Positions 8,775 through 17,057 of a stretch of DNA of 64,000 nt are shown here, in pieces. The notes under the pieces are model-generated. The model worked only from the letters and a program-made list of their open reading frames with translations, had not been told where the DNA came from and did no database searches. Source of the stretch: Halorubellus sp. JP-L1 (GTDB lineage Archaea; Halobacteriota; Halobacteria; Halobacteriales; Natrialbaceae); NCBI RefSeq assembly GCF_011440375.1, contig NZ_JAAOIR010000002.1, forward strand, positions 496,001 to 560,000, in the 5' to 3' direction. The stretch's first letter is position 1. The number at the start of each line of letters is the position of its first letter. Both the position numbers and the translations under genes were made by a program.

Positions 8775-9683
8775 ATGACGAAACGTCACGTCGCACTCCC
8801 GGACGCCGCGGAAGCGGGCGTCCGGGCGTTCATCGAGGACGTCGACGACCGACTCAGCGGCGACGCGGAGTCGACGTGCGAGGTCGTCGAGGACGTGCTC
8901 GTGGACCTCCACGGCGACCGCGACGCCTACGAGCGCTGGCAGAACGACGAGGACGTCTCGCCCGCCGAACGCGTCCGCCTCCAGGGGTACGACCCGTGCA
9001 ACACGACGCTCGAGTCCGAGTACTACGCGGAGAAGGACGAGGAGACGTTCGAGCGCTCGAAGCACCTCCAGTGGCTCTGGCGGCAGTTCGACGCCACGCC
9101 GATGGCGGACAACGTCGAGTTCGCGCTCCGGTTCCGCCGGATGCTCGCCGACCACCTCTTCGAGGACTGCGGCGACGGCTGCCGGTTCTTCAAGGGGATC
9201 TCGTTCACGTACGGCCACAACATCACCGTCGGCGACAACGTCGTCGTCCACGACGACGTCCACCTGGACGACCGCGGGAAGCTCACGATCGGCGACCGCG
9301 TCTCCATCAGCGACGACGCGCACGTCTACAGTCACGACCACGATATCGTCGACCAGACCGAGGTCGAGAACTACCACACGATCATCGAGGACGACGCCCG
9401 CGTCACGTACGACTCGATGATCCGCGCCGGCTGCAAGATAGGGGAGAACGCGGTCGTCGGCGCGAAAGCGGCCGTCTCCTCGGACGTTCCCGCGCATCAC
9501 GTCGCCGTCGGCTCGCCCGCCAGGAGCGTGAAGGTAAAGCCCGGCTGGGAGTCGGTTGCCGACCCGCTCGAGGACGCGAACGTCAACCGCCAGGACGAAC
9601 GCCGGATCGAGTACGACCTCCCGGACGACCTCGACGTCTTCGACGAGTTCGATCGCGACCGGCAGCCTCCCGGCGAGCGGTGA
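8775..9683 (+). CDS. hexapeptide-repeat (LbH) acyltransferase
   Basis: This 302-residue protein has a C-terminal left-handed beta-helix domain (about 145-260) of the maltose/galactoside O-acetyltransferase type, with hexapeptide turns such as ITVGDNVVVHDDVHLDD, LTIGDRVSISDDAHV and IGENAVVGAKAAVSSDV, and the terminal VGSPARSV motif. A histidine in VYSHDHD is a candidate catalytic base. Residues 1-140 form a haloarchaeal alpha-helical extension. Such enzymes transfer acetyl or another acyl group from CoA to a sugar or similar acceptor; the acceptor is unknown. The ATG is about 26 bases after a TATA-like region. Its TGA stop begins a 36-base tandem repeat. Confidence 0.9.
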   Translation: MTKRHVALPDAAEAGVRAFIEDVDDRLSGDAESTCEVVEDVLVDLHGDRDAYERWQNDEDVSPAERVRLQGYDPCNTTLESEYYAEKDEETFERSKHLQWLWRQFDATPMADNVEFALRFRRMLADHLFEDCGDGCRFFKGISFTYGHNITVGDNVVVHDDVHLDDRGKLTIGDRVSISDDAHVYSHDHDIVDQTEVENYHTIIEDDARVTYDSMIRAGCKIGENAVVGAKAAVSSDVPAHHVAVGSPARSVKVKPGWESVADPLEDANVNRQDERRIEYDLPDDLDVFDEFDRDRQPPGER

Positions 9684-9810
9684 CGAGGCGGTAGCGCCGA
9701 CGTGGTGCCGTGCGATGGACGAGGCGGTAGCGCCGACGTGGTGCCGTGCGATGGACGAGGCGGTGGCGCCGACGTGGTGCCGTGCGATGGACGAACCGGT
9801 AGCGCTGACC
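9682..9810. repeat. 36-base tandem repeat starting at the acyltransferase stop codon
   Basis: The unit starting GACGAGGCGGTAGCGCC is repeated at 9682, 9718 and 9754, with a decayed fourth partial copy from 9790 to about 9810. Copies 1 and 2 are identical and copy 3 differs at one base. The first copy starts inside the TGA stop codon (9681-9683). The array fills half of the short gap before the next gene. Confidence 0.92.
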
Positions 9811-9925
9811 ACACCTTTTCATCGCCGGTATCCGCCAATCCAGTAGCCGCCTGGGCCGCCATCCGGCCGGGTTCGCGCTCTCTTCAGCGGCAACAATAAA
9901 GTATCCATGCGAACTACTAGCACGT

Positions 9926-10243
9926 ATGGTCGAGGTCTGGAGCTGGATCATCGGCTACGCCGTCCTGTTCGCGGTCGTCCAGCTCGCCATCTACGCGTAC
10001 TACGTCCGACGCGGCGACGGCCGGCCGTCCGCGAGCGCCATCGGCGACCCCGACGACTACCCGCGAACCGGCGACCGCGTCCAGCACGACCCCGTCGACG
10101 ACCCCCAACTCGACGACACCGACCCGCAAACCACCCAACACGACGCCGACGACACTCACCGCACCTGCCCGCACTGCGGCACCACCAACGACGCCACCGC
10201 CACCATCAAGTACTGCCGCATCTGCACGCGCTCGCTCGGGTGA
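9926..10243 (+). CDS. single-pass membrane protein with C-terminal zinc ribbon
   Basis: This 105-residue protein has one N-terminal membrane helix (about 8-27), an acidic linker rich in Asp and Gln (35-78) and a zinc ribbon of the form CPHC (C81, C84) and CRIC (C97, C100). The zinc ribbon would face the cytoplasm if the N-terminus is outside. Haloarchaea carry many such small DUF75xx-type proteins, and their role is unknown. The start ATG follows a TATA-like AATAAAG by about 25 bases, consistent with a leaderless mRNA. Confidence 0.85.
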   Translation: MVEVWSWIIGYAVLFAVVQLAIYAYYVRRGDGRPSASAIGDPDDYPRTGDRVQHDPVDDPQLDDTDPQTTQHDADDTHRTCPHCGTTNDATATIKYCRICTRSLG

Positions 10244-10388
10244 CACACCACGCACTCGCACGAAACGCATCCACTCCACACCTCGCCAGCACGCGCCCCC
10301 GCACCCCGCGGCCGACACCCTTTTATCGACCCGCACACCCGGCCAGCAAGCATAAGAACCACCCCAGTATATCCTGCATCGAACCCGG

Positions 10389-10592
10389 ATGCAGTCCCAG
10401 GAAAACGAAGACGCCGACCGGTACGTCGGCCGAGAGACCGTCGATGGAATGGTCGTCTACGACCGCGAGAACCTGAACGCCTGGATCGAATCCGACACCA
10501 CGCGACCAGTCGAGGACGCCGCCACCGGAGACCCGCTCGAGGACGGCGGTCTCGGTGACGGGTCGGCCGGCCCCGGTCTCCGCGACGACTGA
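10389..10592 (+). CDS. small conserved haloarchaeal protein, unknown function
   Basis: This 67-residue acidic protein contains RYVGRETVDGMVVYDRENLNAWI (split over residues 11-33), a beta-strand plus helix pattern like other small haloarchaeal DUF proteins, followed by a disordered Gly/Asp tail. The ATG follows an AT-rich AGTATATCC by about 22 bases. Coding is supported by codon usage and a plausible promoter, but no function is recognisable. Confidence 0.68.
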   Translation: MQSQENEDADRYVGRETVDGMVVYDRENLNAWIESDTTRPVEDAATGDPLEDGGLGDGSAGPGLRDD

Positions 10593-11048
10593 CCTCGCGC
10601 CCTCCGCGCAGCGCCGTCCGGTCGGCGGTGGTCGACTCCTCGACGACGGCCGACGGCGAGCGGACGCCGCGTCCGTCGGTCGTTGCATTCCGCTCTCCAC
10701 ATCGTCTCGACAGCATTCCGATCGAAACCGACCATAGCGACGTGTTCTACCGGTCAGCTGGCGGTCCGCGAGACCACCATCGCTCCGAGCGCCGCCGGAC
10801 CGAAGGACCCCGCGACCTCCATCCGCGGAGGAGGACTCGGACCCTCGTGGCGCCGCCGATTCCTGTCGACCGCTCTGCACGAACGGCGTCGCTACGGACG
10901 TGACGCTGTCGTTCTCTTCGTGATTGGGGAAGTTCCCTGAACCGATTCCTCCGTCGTTGTTACGTGTTACCCTCACTTTCCGAGTACCTTTCAGGGCCGG
11001 CAGGAAGCCTCAAACGAGGCGCTGCCGGAACCGACGCCTCTCCTACAC
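10593..11048. other. 456-base intergenic region ending in a strong hairpin before the GtrA gene
   Basis: I see no gene here. Base composition is typical of the genome for the first 300 bases. At 10997-11028 there is a strong two-part hairpin: CCGGCAG pairs with CTGCCGG, and inside it GCCTC pairs with GAGGC around an AAAC loop. It lies 20 bases before the GtrA start codon, so it is either in that mRNA's leader or overlaps its promoter. Confidence 0.6.
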
Positions 11049-11525
11049 ATGCCAGTAGACGACGACTCGAATCGCCGCCTTCCCTCGTCGGCGCCCATCT
11101 ACAGGTCTCTGCTCGAACCGACCCGATTCGCCCAGTTCCTCTCGATCGGTGTGATCGGCGCCATCGTCGACAACTCCGTGCTCGTCCTCCTCGTCGAGGC
11201 GGCAGCGCTCGCGCCGACCGTCGCCGCGTTCGGCGCGAAGGAATCGTCGATACTCCTCATGTTCGCGTTGAACGAGCGCTGGACGTTCGAGGCCCAGAGC
11301 GGCGGCGGATACAAGCGGCGCCTCTGGCGGCTGGTCAAGTCGAACGCCGTCCGGGTCGCTGGCGCGTCCATCGGCATCGCCACCCTGTACGTCCTCCACG
11401 TGCGGTTCGGCATCTGGTATCTCGCCGCGAACGTCCTCGGCATCGGCGTCGGGTTCCTGTTCAACTACACGCTCGAGGCGCTCGTCACCTGGAGCGTCCA
11501 CACCGAGGACAGATCCGTCGAGTGA
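11049..11525 (+). CDS. GtrA family membrane protein
   Basis: This 158-residue protein has four predicted membrane helices (about 30-52, 56-76, 100-120, 124-146) and the GtrA family pattern (FLSIGVIGAIVDNSVL; NERWTFEAQ between helices 2 and 3; FNYTLEALVTWSV at the end). GtrA proteins are thought to help move polyprenyl-linked sugars across the membrane or to support glycosyltransferases of cell-surface polysaccharides. The gene starts the carbohydrate-related block that includes two GH10 enzymes and a GT2 enzyme, which fits that role. The specific sugar is unknown. Confidence 0.92.
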   Translation: MPVDDDSNRRLPSSAPIYRSLLEPTRFAQFLSIGVIGAIVDNSVLVLLVEAAALAPTVAAFGAKESSILLMFALNERWTFEAQSGGGYKRRLWRLVKSNAVRVAGASIGIATLYVLHVRFGIWYLAANVLGIGVGFLFNYTLEALVTWSVHTEDRSVE

Positions 11526-11594
11526 CTGGCGGCCCATCTCCGGCGGCCCGTCGACGAACGATGCTCCGGCGGGAGTCCTCACGCCGCTCGAGAG

Positions 11595-12920
11595 TCACTG
11601 TAGCGTCATCTCGACCGTCGTTCCGCTGCCCGAGAGCGAGGTGGTCGTCAGCGCACGTCCTTGCCCTGCGCTCGCACGCACCAGGTACGACCCTTTGTAG
11701 CCGCGGGTCGCGAACGTCCCCCCGGCATCCGTCCGTCCCGTCGCTTCGGTCCACCACTCGTCGTACACCAGGTCCAGGAACGCCCGTCCGTGCGGTCTGA
11801 GCGTCCAGTCCTCGCCGAACAACGCCGCGCTCGGACTGAAGTGTCGCTCCGTCCAGAACCCCCAGAACGTGAACGTGGTCACCGCCGGGTGGCTATAGGC
11901 GGCTATCAGCAGGTCGCGCGTGTACGCGGCCTGGAGCGCTCTGGTGGCGGGGGTGACCTCTTCGAGCGAGAACGAGAACTCCGTGATCTGTAGTTCGAGC
12001 CCGAAAGACGACAGGCGGTCGAAGGCGTCCACGACGGCCGCCGGGTGGAGCAGCCAGTCGTCGGAGAAGTGCGCCTCGATCCCGATCCCGTCCAGGGGTG
12101 CGCCCGAGTCGACCAGGTACTCGACGAGCTCCTCGAACCGCTCCGGGAGGTTCGAGTCCGCCGGCTGTAACGGGGCGTAATCGTTGACGAACAGATCCGC
12201 TTCGGGAGCGGCCTCGCGCGCCGTCTGGAGCCACTCCACCATCGCGTCCCGCCCGAGCACCTCCATGAACGCGGTGTTCGTCGTCGGTTCGTTGACGACG
12301 TCCCACTCGTCGACGAGTCCCGCCAACCGTCCCGCTTCGTCGCGGATGTGGTCCCGAATCTCCGTCCGGAGGCGCTCGGGGTCGTCGCGCCCGATCTCCT
12401 CGACGTACGCGGGGGCGTTGTCGTAGCTCGGCCAAACGAGCGTGTGTCCCCGGACCGGAAACCGCTGTTCGCGCAGCCACCGGATTGCTTCGATGGTCTG
12501 CTCCGGGGCGAACTCGGGACCCCATTCGCCGCTCCAGGCGGGCCACTTCAGTCCGTTCTCGATGGTGGTCTTGTTGAAGTGCTCGCGGAGGAGGCGGCGA
12601 TACGTCTGGGCGCTCGTCGAATCGGACGTGAGCTTCGGCACACTGACTGCCGTCCCGAACCCGAAGGCGTGGTCGGTCATCTCGACATCGACCTCGGCGT
12701 CCGGAATCGGCCGTCCACTCGCGTCGGTCACGCTGACCCGTAGCGGTGCCGTTCGAACCCGTTCGATGCGACTCTCGGCGGTCGTTCGCCAGTTCGGGTC
12801 GCCGCGGGCGCGACCGTAGTACGACGGCGTGGACTGGGCGACGGACCCGCCTGTCATGCACGCGAGGCCGACAGCGCCCAGCTGTTTCAGGCCCGTTCGA
12901 CGAGAGATGTGCTCGCACAT
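11595..12920 (-). CDS. glycoside hydrolase family 10 (xylanase-type) protein
   Basis: Probable extracellular endo-beta-1,4-xylanase-type enzyme with a GH10 (beta/alpha)8 barrel over about 95-395. The acid/base is E211 in EWDVVNEP, the nucleophile is E314 in LQITEFS, and the substrate-binding motifs NGLKWPAW and RGHTLVWP are present. Residues 58-92 (LRVSVTDASGRPIPDAEVDV) form a small beta-domain typical of plant-like GH10 proteins, and residues 400-441 are a Gly/Thr-rich beta tail that also occurs there. The N-terminus (SRRTGLKQLGAVGLA) is Tat-like, so it is probably exported. It is read leftward like its larger paralogue next door, about 270 bases apart, so the two may be a duplication. Actual substrate not proven. 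Confidence 0.92.
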   Translation of the reverse strand: MCEHISRRTGLKQLGAVGLACMTGGSVAQSTPSYYGRARGDPNWRTTAESRIERVRTAPLRVSVTDASGRPIPDAEVDVEMTDHAFGFGTAVSVPKLTSDSTSAQTYRRLLREHFNKTTIENGLKWPAWSGEWGPEFAPEQTIEAIRWLREQRFPVRGHTLVWPSYDNAPAYVEEIGRDDPERLRTEIRDHIRDEAGRLAGLVDEWDVVNEPTTNTAFMEVLGRDAMVEWLQTAREAAPEADLFVNDYAPLQPADSNLPERFEELVEYLVDSGAPLDGIGIEAHFSDDWLLHPAAVVDAFDRLSSFGLELQITEFSFSLEEVTPATRALQAAYTRDLLIAAYSHPAVTTFTFWGFWTERHFSPSAALFGEDWTLRPHGRAFLDLVYDEWWTEATGRTDAGGTFATRGYKGSYLVRASAGQGRALTTTSLSGSGTTVEMTLQ

Positions 12921-13189
12921 GGCGGACGGATTCGAGGAGACGCGTCAGGAGTACGTTCGACACACCGAGGAAAAAGTCTTTGCCAGGCGAGGGATTGGCT
13001 CTGCTCGAACCCTCGACTCCCCTGGCGCTGGACGAGCACCCCCCTCGTCTGGGGGGCGGCGTTCGCCGCCACGTCGCACGGCCTCGCTATCGCCGTCGCC
13101 GAGACACCGTTGCCCCGTTCCCCGTCGCGCTCACGTCCATACGGGGTTGAGTCGGTTCGCGCCGCGAGGTCGCGAGTCGCTCGGTCGAA

Positions 13190-15400
13190 CTACTTCTCGC
13201 TATTGCGGTTGCCCTTCGTCCGGAACGTCACCGTGTCGCCGGTCTGCTTCTTCCCGTCGCTCGTCCGTGCGACCGCGTAGTACTCGTACTCGATGTCCGG
13301 ACGCAGGTGCCGGATGGTCGTCTCGAACGTCCCCGGGGCGTCCAAGGACTGTACGTCAGTCGCGAACCAGAAGTACGACCCCGCCACTCGATACAGGAAG
13401 TAGCAGTCGACCTCGGACGCGTCCCCGAGCGCCGTCAGCTCGCCCGAGAACGTCGCCACCTTCTTCGTCACCTTCGACGGCTGCCTCGTCTCGACGGTCC
13501 GCGATTGCTCGTCGCTCGGGACGTCGACCGTCACCGTCGACCCGCCCTCCGAGACGGTCGCCTCGACGGTCTTCGTCGTCCCGCCGTGCTCGACCGTGAT
13601 CTCGTAGTCGCCGCGGAAGGCCCGCGTCTGGTAGCTGCCGTCGTCGCTCGTCGTCCCGGTCTCTTCGGTCCACCACTCGTCGAACACGAGGTCGAGGTAG
13701 GCGCATCCGTTCGGTTTGACCGACCAGTCCTCGCGGAAGTACGCGCCCGAGGAGTGGTACATCTGGCCCTCCCAGAACCCCCACCCGACGAACGACGTCG
13801 TCGCCGGATGACTGAACACGGCCGTTAACATGTCTCGTGTGTAATCGGCCTGGAGCGCGAGCTGCGAGTCGCTCGACGGGTCGTCGATCCGGAAGTCCCA
13901 CTCCGTGATCTCGACGTCCAGGCCGCGGGACGCGTAGCGGTCGATGATGTCGACGACCTTCCCCGGCCGGGTCTTGTTGTGCATGCTGAAGTGGGCCTGC
14001 ATGCCGATGCCGTCGAGAGTTGCGTCGTTCGACTGGAGGAAGTCGAGCAGGTTCGCGTACCACTCGCGCTTCTCGTCCGACCCCTCGTAGAGGAACCCCC
14101 AGTCGTTCACGACCCGGGGCGTCTCGGGGTCCGCCTCCCTCGCGATCTCCAGCCAGTCGACGAGGCTCCCTCGCCCGAGGGTGTCGGTGATCTCGTCGGA
14201 GGTGTACGGTTCGTTGATGACGTCCCAAGACGTGAGTCGGCCACTGAGCGCGCCGGCCTCGTCCCTGATGTGTTCGGCGATGGCGCGGTGGAGGGCGTCG
14301 GGGTCGTCGGAGTACTGCGCTATCCGGTCAGGCGTGTTCGCGAAGTCGGGCCAGATGAGCGTGTGCCCGCGAACGGGGACGTCGTTGGACTCGAGCCACT
14401 CGAGCGTCTCGAGCGTGGCCGCTCGGTGGTGCGTGTCTTCCCAGGCGTCCCACTTCAGACCGTTCTCGATGCTGGCTTTGTTGAAGTGCTCCCGGAACTG
14501 CTCCCGGTACGTCTGTGCTTCGGGCGAGTCGTCCGCCATCTTCCAGGCGTTCACGACGCTCCCGAAGTCGTACTCGTGGTCGGTCATGGAAACGTCGACG
14601 GTCGCGTCGGATACCGGCAAGCCGTCGGCGAGGACCTCGACGGTAAGGTCCGATTTCCGGTGGGTCTCGATGCGTTCCTCGGCGTCCGCTCGCCAGGCCG
14701 CGCTCGGCGACCGACCCTGGTACGACCAGATGCCCGGGAGGTCGCTCACGTCCACATCAGCGTCGGCGAAGCTGAGCACGGCGATGCCGCCGATGTCGAT
14801 GACCTGTTCGCCGTATCCGAGGAAGAAGTCGATCCAGGCGTCGCCGGCGCCGCTCGACTCGTCGTACTCGACGGGGAAGTAGTACCGCGTCCACTCCGAC
14901 CCGGGCGAAATCTCGGCGTTCCGCTTGACGTGGTTCTCGTAGCCGTCGTTCTGCTTGAAGAAGACGTCGACCGTCGCGTCGCCCGCCGCTTCCGGGCTTC
15001 GGAGGTAGACGACGCCGAGCAGGACCTCTCCCGCGGCGACGTCGCTCCGGAAAGAGCCGTTGAAGCCGACGTCCCAGAAGTTGGACGTGGGCGCCGTGTT
15101 CTCGATGCGGAAGTACGTGGAGAACGGCTGGTCGGACTCCGCCTGCCGTCTCGTCTGCGTGGCCTGGCCCCACAGCTGGCCGTCGAACACGTCCATCGTC
15201 TCCGCTTCGGTCGGTGCGTAACGGAACGACCCCTCTGGGAGATCCATCCCGGTGAGCGTCTGTTGGATTCCGGCGTAGTAAGGGTCATCGGTCGTCGGTT
15301 CGCTCCCGCTCGCACTGCTTGCACAGGCGCCGAGTAGGGAGGCACTTACCGCGCCCTTCAGGAAGTTGCGTCTGATTACGTTGTCGTATGGCACTGTCAC
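13190..15400 (-). CDS. multidomain exported GH10 glycoside hydrolase
   Basis: This 736-residue exported enzyme begins with a Tat signal (RRNFLKGAVSA) with a nearby Cys26. Residues about 50-220 form a beta-sandwich like carbohydrate-binding modules of the CBM22/CBM4 type. Residues 250-290 form the small beta-domain seen in plant-like GH10 proteins, followed by the GH10 barrel (about 295-590) with acid/base E397 in WDVINEP and nucleophile E500 in VEITEWDF. A fibronectin-III-like domain (about 640-730) ends the protein. It should bind and cleave xylan-like beta-1,4 polysaccharides outside the cell. The start is a GTG 26 bases after a good TATA box (TTTATT on this strand, 15421-15426), so the mRNA is leaderless. 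Rare in haloarchaea. Confidence 0.93.
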   Translation of the reverse strand: MTVPYDNVIRRNFLKGAVSASLLGACASSASGSEPTTDDPYYAGIQQTLTGMDLPEGSFRYAPTEAETMDVFDGQLWGQATQTRRQAESDQPFSTYFRIENTAPTSNFWDVGFNGSFRSDVAAGEVLLGVVYLRSPEAAGDATVDVFFKQNDGYENHVKRNAEISPGSEWTRYYFPVEYDESSGAGDAWIDFFLGYGEQVIDIGGIAVLSFADADVDVSDLPGIWSYQGRSPSAAWRADAEERIETHRKSDLTVEVLADGLPVSDATVDVSMTDHEYDFGSVVNAWKMADDSPEAQTYREQFREHFNKASIENGLKWDAWEDTHHRAATLETLEWLESNDVPVRGHTLIWPDFANTPDRIAQYSDDPDALHRAIAEHIRDEAGALSGRLTSWDVINEPYTSDEITDTLGRGSLVDWLEIAREADPETPRVVNDWGFLYEGSDEKREWYANLLDFLQSNDATLDGIGMQAHFSMHNKTRPGKVVDIIDRYASRGLDVEITEWDFRIDDPSSDSQLALQADYTRDMLTAVFSHPATTSFVGWGFWEGQMYHSSGAYFREDWSVKPNGCAYLDLVFDEWWTEETGTTSDDGSYQTRAFRGDYEITVEHGGTTKTVEATVSEGGSTVTVDVPSDEQSRTVETRQPSKVTKKVATFSGELTALGDASEVDCYFLYRVAGSYFWFATDVQSLDAPGTFETTIRHLRPDIEYEYYAVARTSDGKKQTGDTVTFRTKGNRNSEK

Positions 15401-15721
15401 CTCTGCTTACTCACACCAACAATAAATTTTCGGAAGTTGAAACGAATGTTCATGGTATATAAAAATACGCAAGCGGACCTACCGTGGGACCAACCGAACG
15501 TAGCTGGTAACTACCGGAGGACTGTACGCGATTAAACGCGTCTTTGCGGCCAGGGCGGTGCAATCGCATACCTTTGCGGACCCTTTCGACCGTCCACTCG
15601 TCGTCGAGCTACCGCCACTCTATGCTCTTCTTTCCTGGTATAGCGCGGCGTTTGTCACGCATTCCTCGTGTATAACTAATCATCCCCTCTCTGTAGCCGA
15701 CTTCAACGACTGGTGTACTAG
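15401..15721. promoter_or_regulatory. divergent promoter region between the large GH10 and GT2 genes
   Basis: This 321-base AT-richer region holds the GH10 promoter on the minus strand (BRE/TATA around 15421-15431). A very strong TATA-like tract (TATATAAAAATA, 15456-15467) lies more than 250 bases from any rightward gene. TATAACTA near 15670 probably serves the GT2 gene with a short leader. No protein gene is convincing between these sites. Confidence 0.6.
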
Positions 15722-17011
15722 ATGGACTTCACATCGACGCTCGATAGCGTATACGTCGGAATCGGCGTGCTCTTCGTACTGACACAGATCCTCTACTTCA
15801 CCGGTAACATCACCGTCCTGTCGTTACTCCTTACCCCCTCCAAGTCCGTGTCGCGGGCTACGGCCGACCGAGAGCCACCGATGCAAGTCCTGCTCCCCGC
15901 CTACGCCGAACCCCGGGAGCTCATCGAGCGCACGCTCGAGTGCATCCAGTCAACCGACTACCCTACCGACCGCCTGCACGTCTACGTCGTGTACGAGGAG
16001 GACGACGACGTCCTCGCGTCGTACATCGACGAACTGGCCGCCGATTGGGCCATCGAACCCGTCCCCGTGCGGCAGAGCGCCCCGGTTTGGGACCGGATCG
16101 AGGACCGCTGGCACGACGGCGAGGCGTTCCCGGCGAACAAAGCCCGGGCGCTTACCTACGCCCTCCACGTGCTCGACTTCGATCCGGACGACGTCGTCAC
16201 CGTGTTCGATGCGGACACCCTCTTCGAGCCCCACCTGTTCCAGCTCGCCGTCACCGGTCTCGAAACCCACGACATCGTCCAGGCGAAGCAGACCGTCCGC
16301 AACATCGACGACGGCTGGCTCCCGCTCCTGGAGTCCACCGGCGTGACCGCGTGGTCGTGCAACGTCTACGAACGCCTGACGGGCCGTCCGTACCAGCTCC
16401 TCGGCAAGGGCTACTTCACGCGGGCCGAGACTCTCTACCGGCTCGACGGCTGGAACCCTTACTCGATCACCGAGGACATGGAACTCGGCATCAGAGCGTA
16501 CAAGCACGGCTGCAGCCTGGGCATCCTGGACACGTACGTCCAGGACATCTGTCCCGCGGCGTACGACGACTGGATCACGCAGAAGACCCGGTGGGCGAAC
16601 GGTCCCTACGAGGTGCTCGCGAACTCGATGCTCTCGGGATACGACCGCCTGCAGTTCGTCGGGACGATGTTCCTCAACCAGATGATCTCCGTCCTCAACG
16701 TCGTCGGCATTCCGATCGGCCTGATCGAGTTCTACCTGTACCTCACCGGTTCCGGCCACGCGTTCCCCGCGGTCGTCCGGATGATGGTCCTGTTCAACCT
16801 CCTGAGCTGGGTGTTCTACACGTACAAGGCGCTGGACGCCACGTCGTCTACGCAGAGCTTCGACAGCGCGTGGGACCGTCTCAGATACCACCTGCGTTCG
16901 AACATCGTCACGCAGACGCTGTACGCGACGGTCTGGACGGTCCCCATCCTCCTCGCGCTACGCTCCCACCTCGCGGAGGACGACCTCTCGTTCGAGGTGA
17001 CCCCGAAATGA
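15722..17011 (+). CDS. processive GT2 family glycosyltransferase
   Basis: Membrane-bound family 2 glycosyltransferase of the cellulose/hyaluronan synthase type. One membrane helix lies at 10-38 and the catalytic domain at 55-295. D163/D165 (FDADT) are the metal and UDP-sugar site, E251/D252 (SITEDMELG) contains the catalytic base, and QKTRW (Q287-W291) is the QxxRW motif of processive enzymes. C-terminal membrane helices at about 315-345, 360-380 and 400-420 would form the translocation path. It probably builds and exports a beta-linked surface polysaccharide. The DUF2298 gene starts 46 bases after its stop and is probably co-transcribed. Donor sugar unknown. Confidence 0.92.
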   Translation: MDFTSTLDSVYVGIGVLFVLTQILYFTGNITVLSLLLTPSKSVSRATADREPPMQVLLPAYAEPRELIERTLECIQSTDYPTDRLHVYVVYEEDDDVLASYIDELAADWAIEPVPVRQSAPVWDRIEDRWHDGEAFPANKARALTYALHVLDFDPDDVVTVFDADTLFEPHLFQLAVTGLETHDIVQAKQTVRNIDDGWLPLLESTGVTAWSCNVYERLTGRPYQLLGKGYFTRAETLYRLDGWNPYSITEDMELGIRAYKHGCSLGILDTYVQDICPAAYDDWITQKTRWANGPYEVLANSMLSGYDRLQFVGTMFLNQMISVLNVVGIPIGLIEFYLYLTGSGHAFPAVVRMMVLFNLLSWVFYTYKALDATSSTQSFDSAWDRLRYHLRSNIVTQTLYATVWTVPILLALRSHLAEDDLSFEVTPK

Positions 17012-17057
17012 CCGTCGGGGCTCGCCGCCGCCTCGTCTCGCCGCGGCGTCCAGCGCC

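Noticed and set aside
9682-9810. CRISPR array
   Set aside because: The copies are directly adjacent with no spacers, so this is a plain tandem repeat. The same holds for 32654 and 50160.
8649-9812. Long minus-strand extension of the lipoprotein frame
   Set aside because: It is antisense to the acyltransferase gene. The signal and lipobox start at the internal ATG at 8648.
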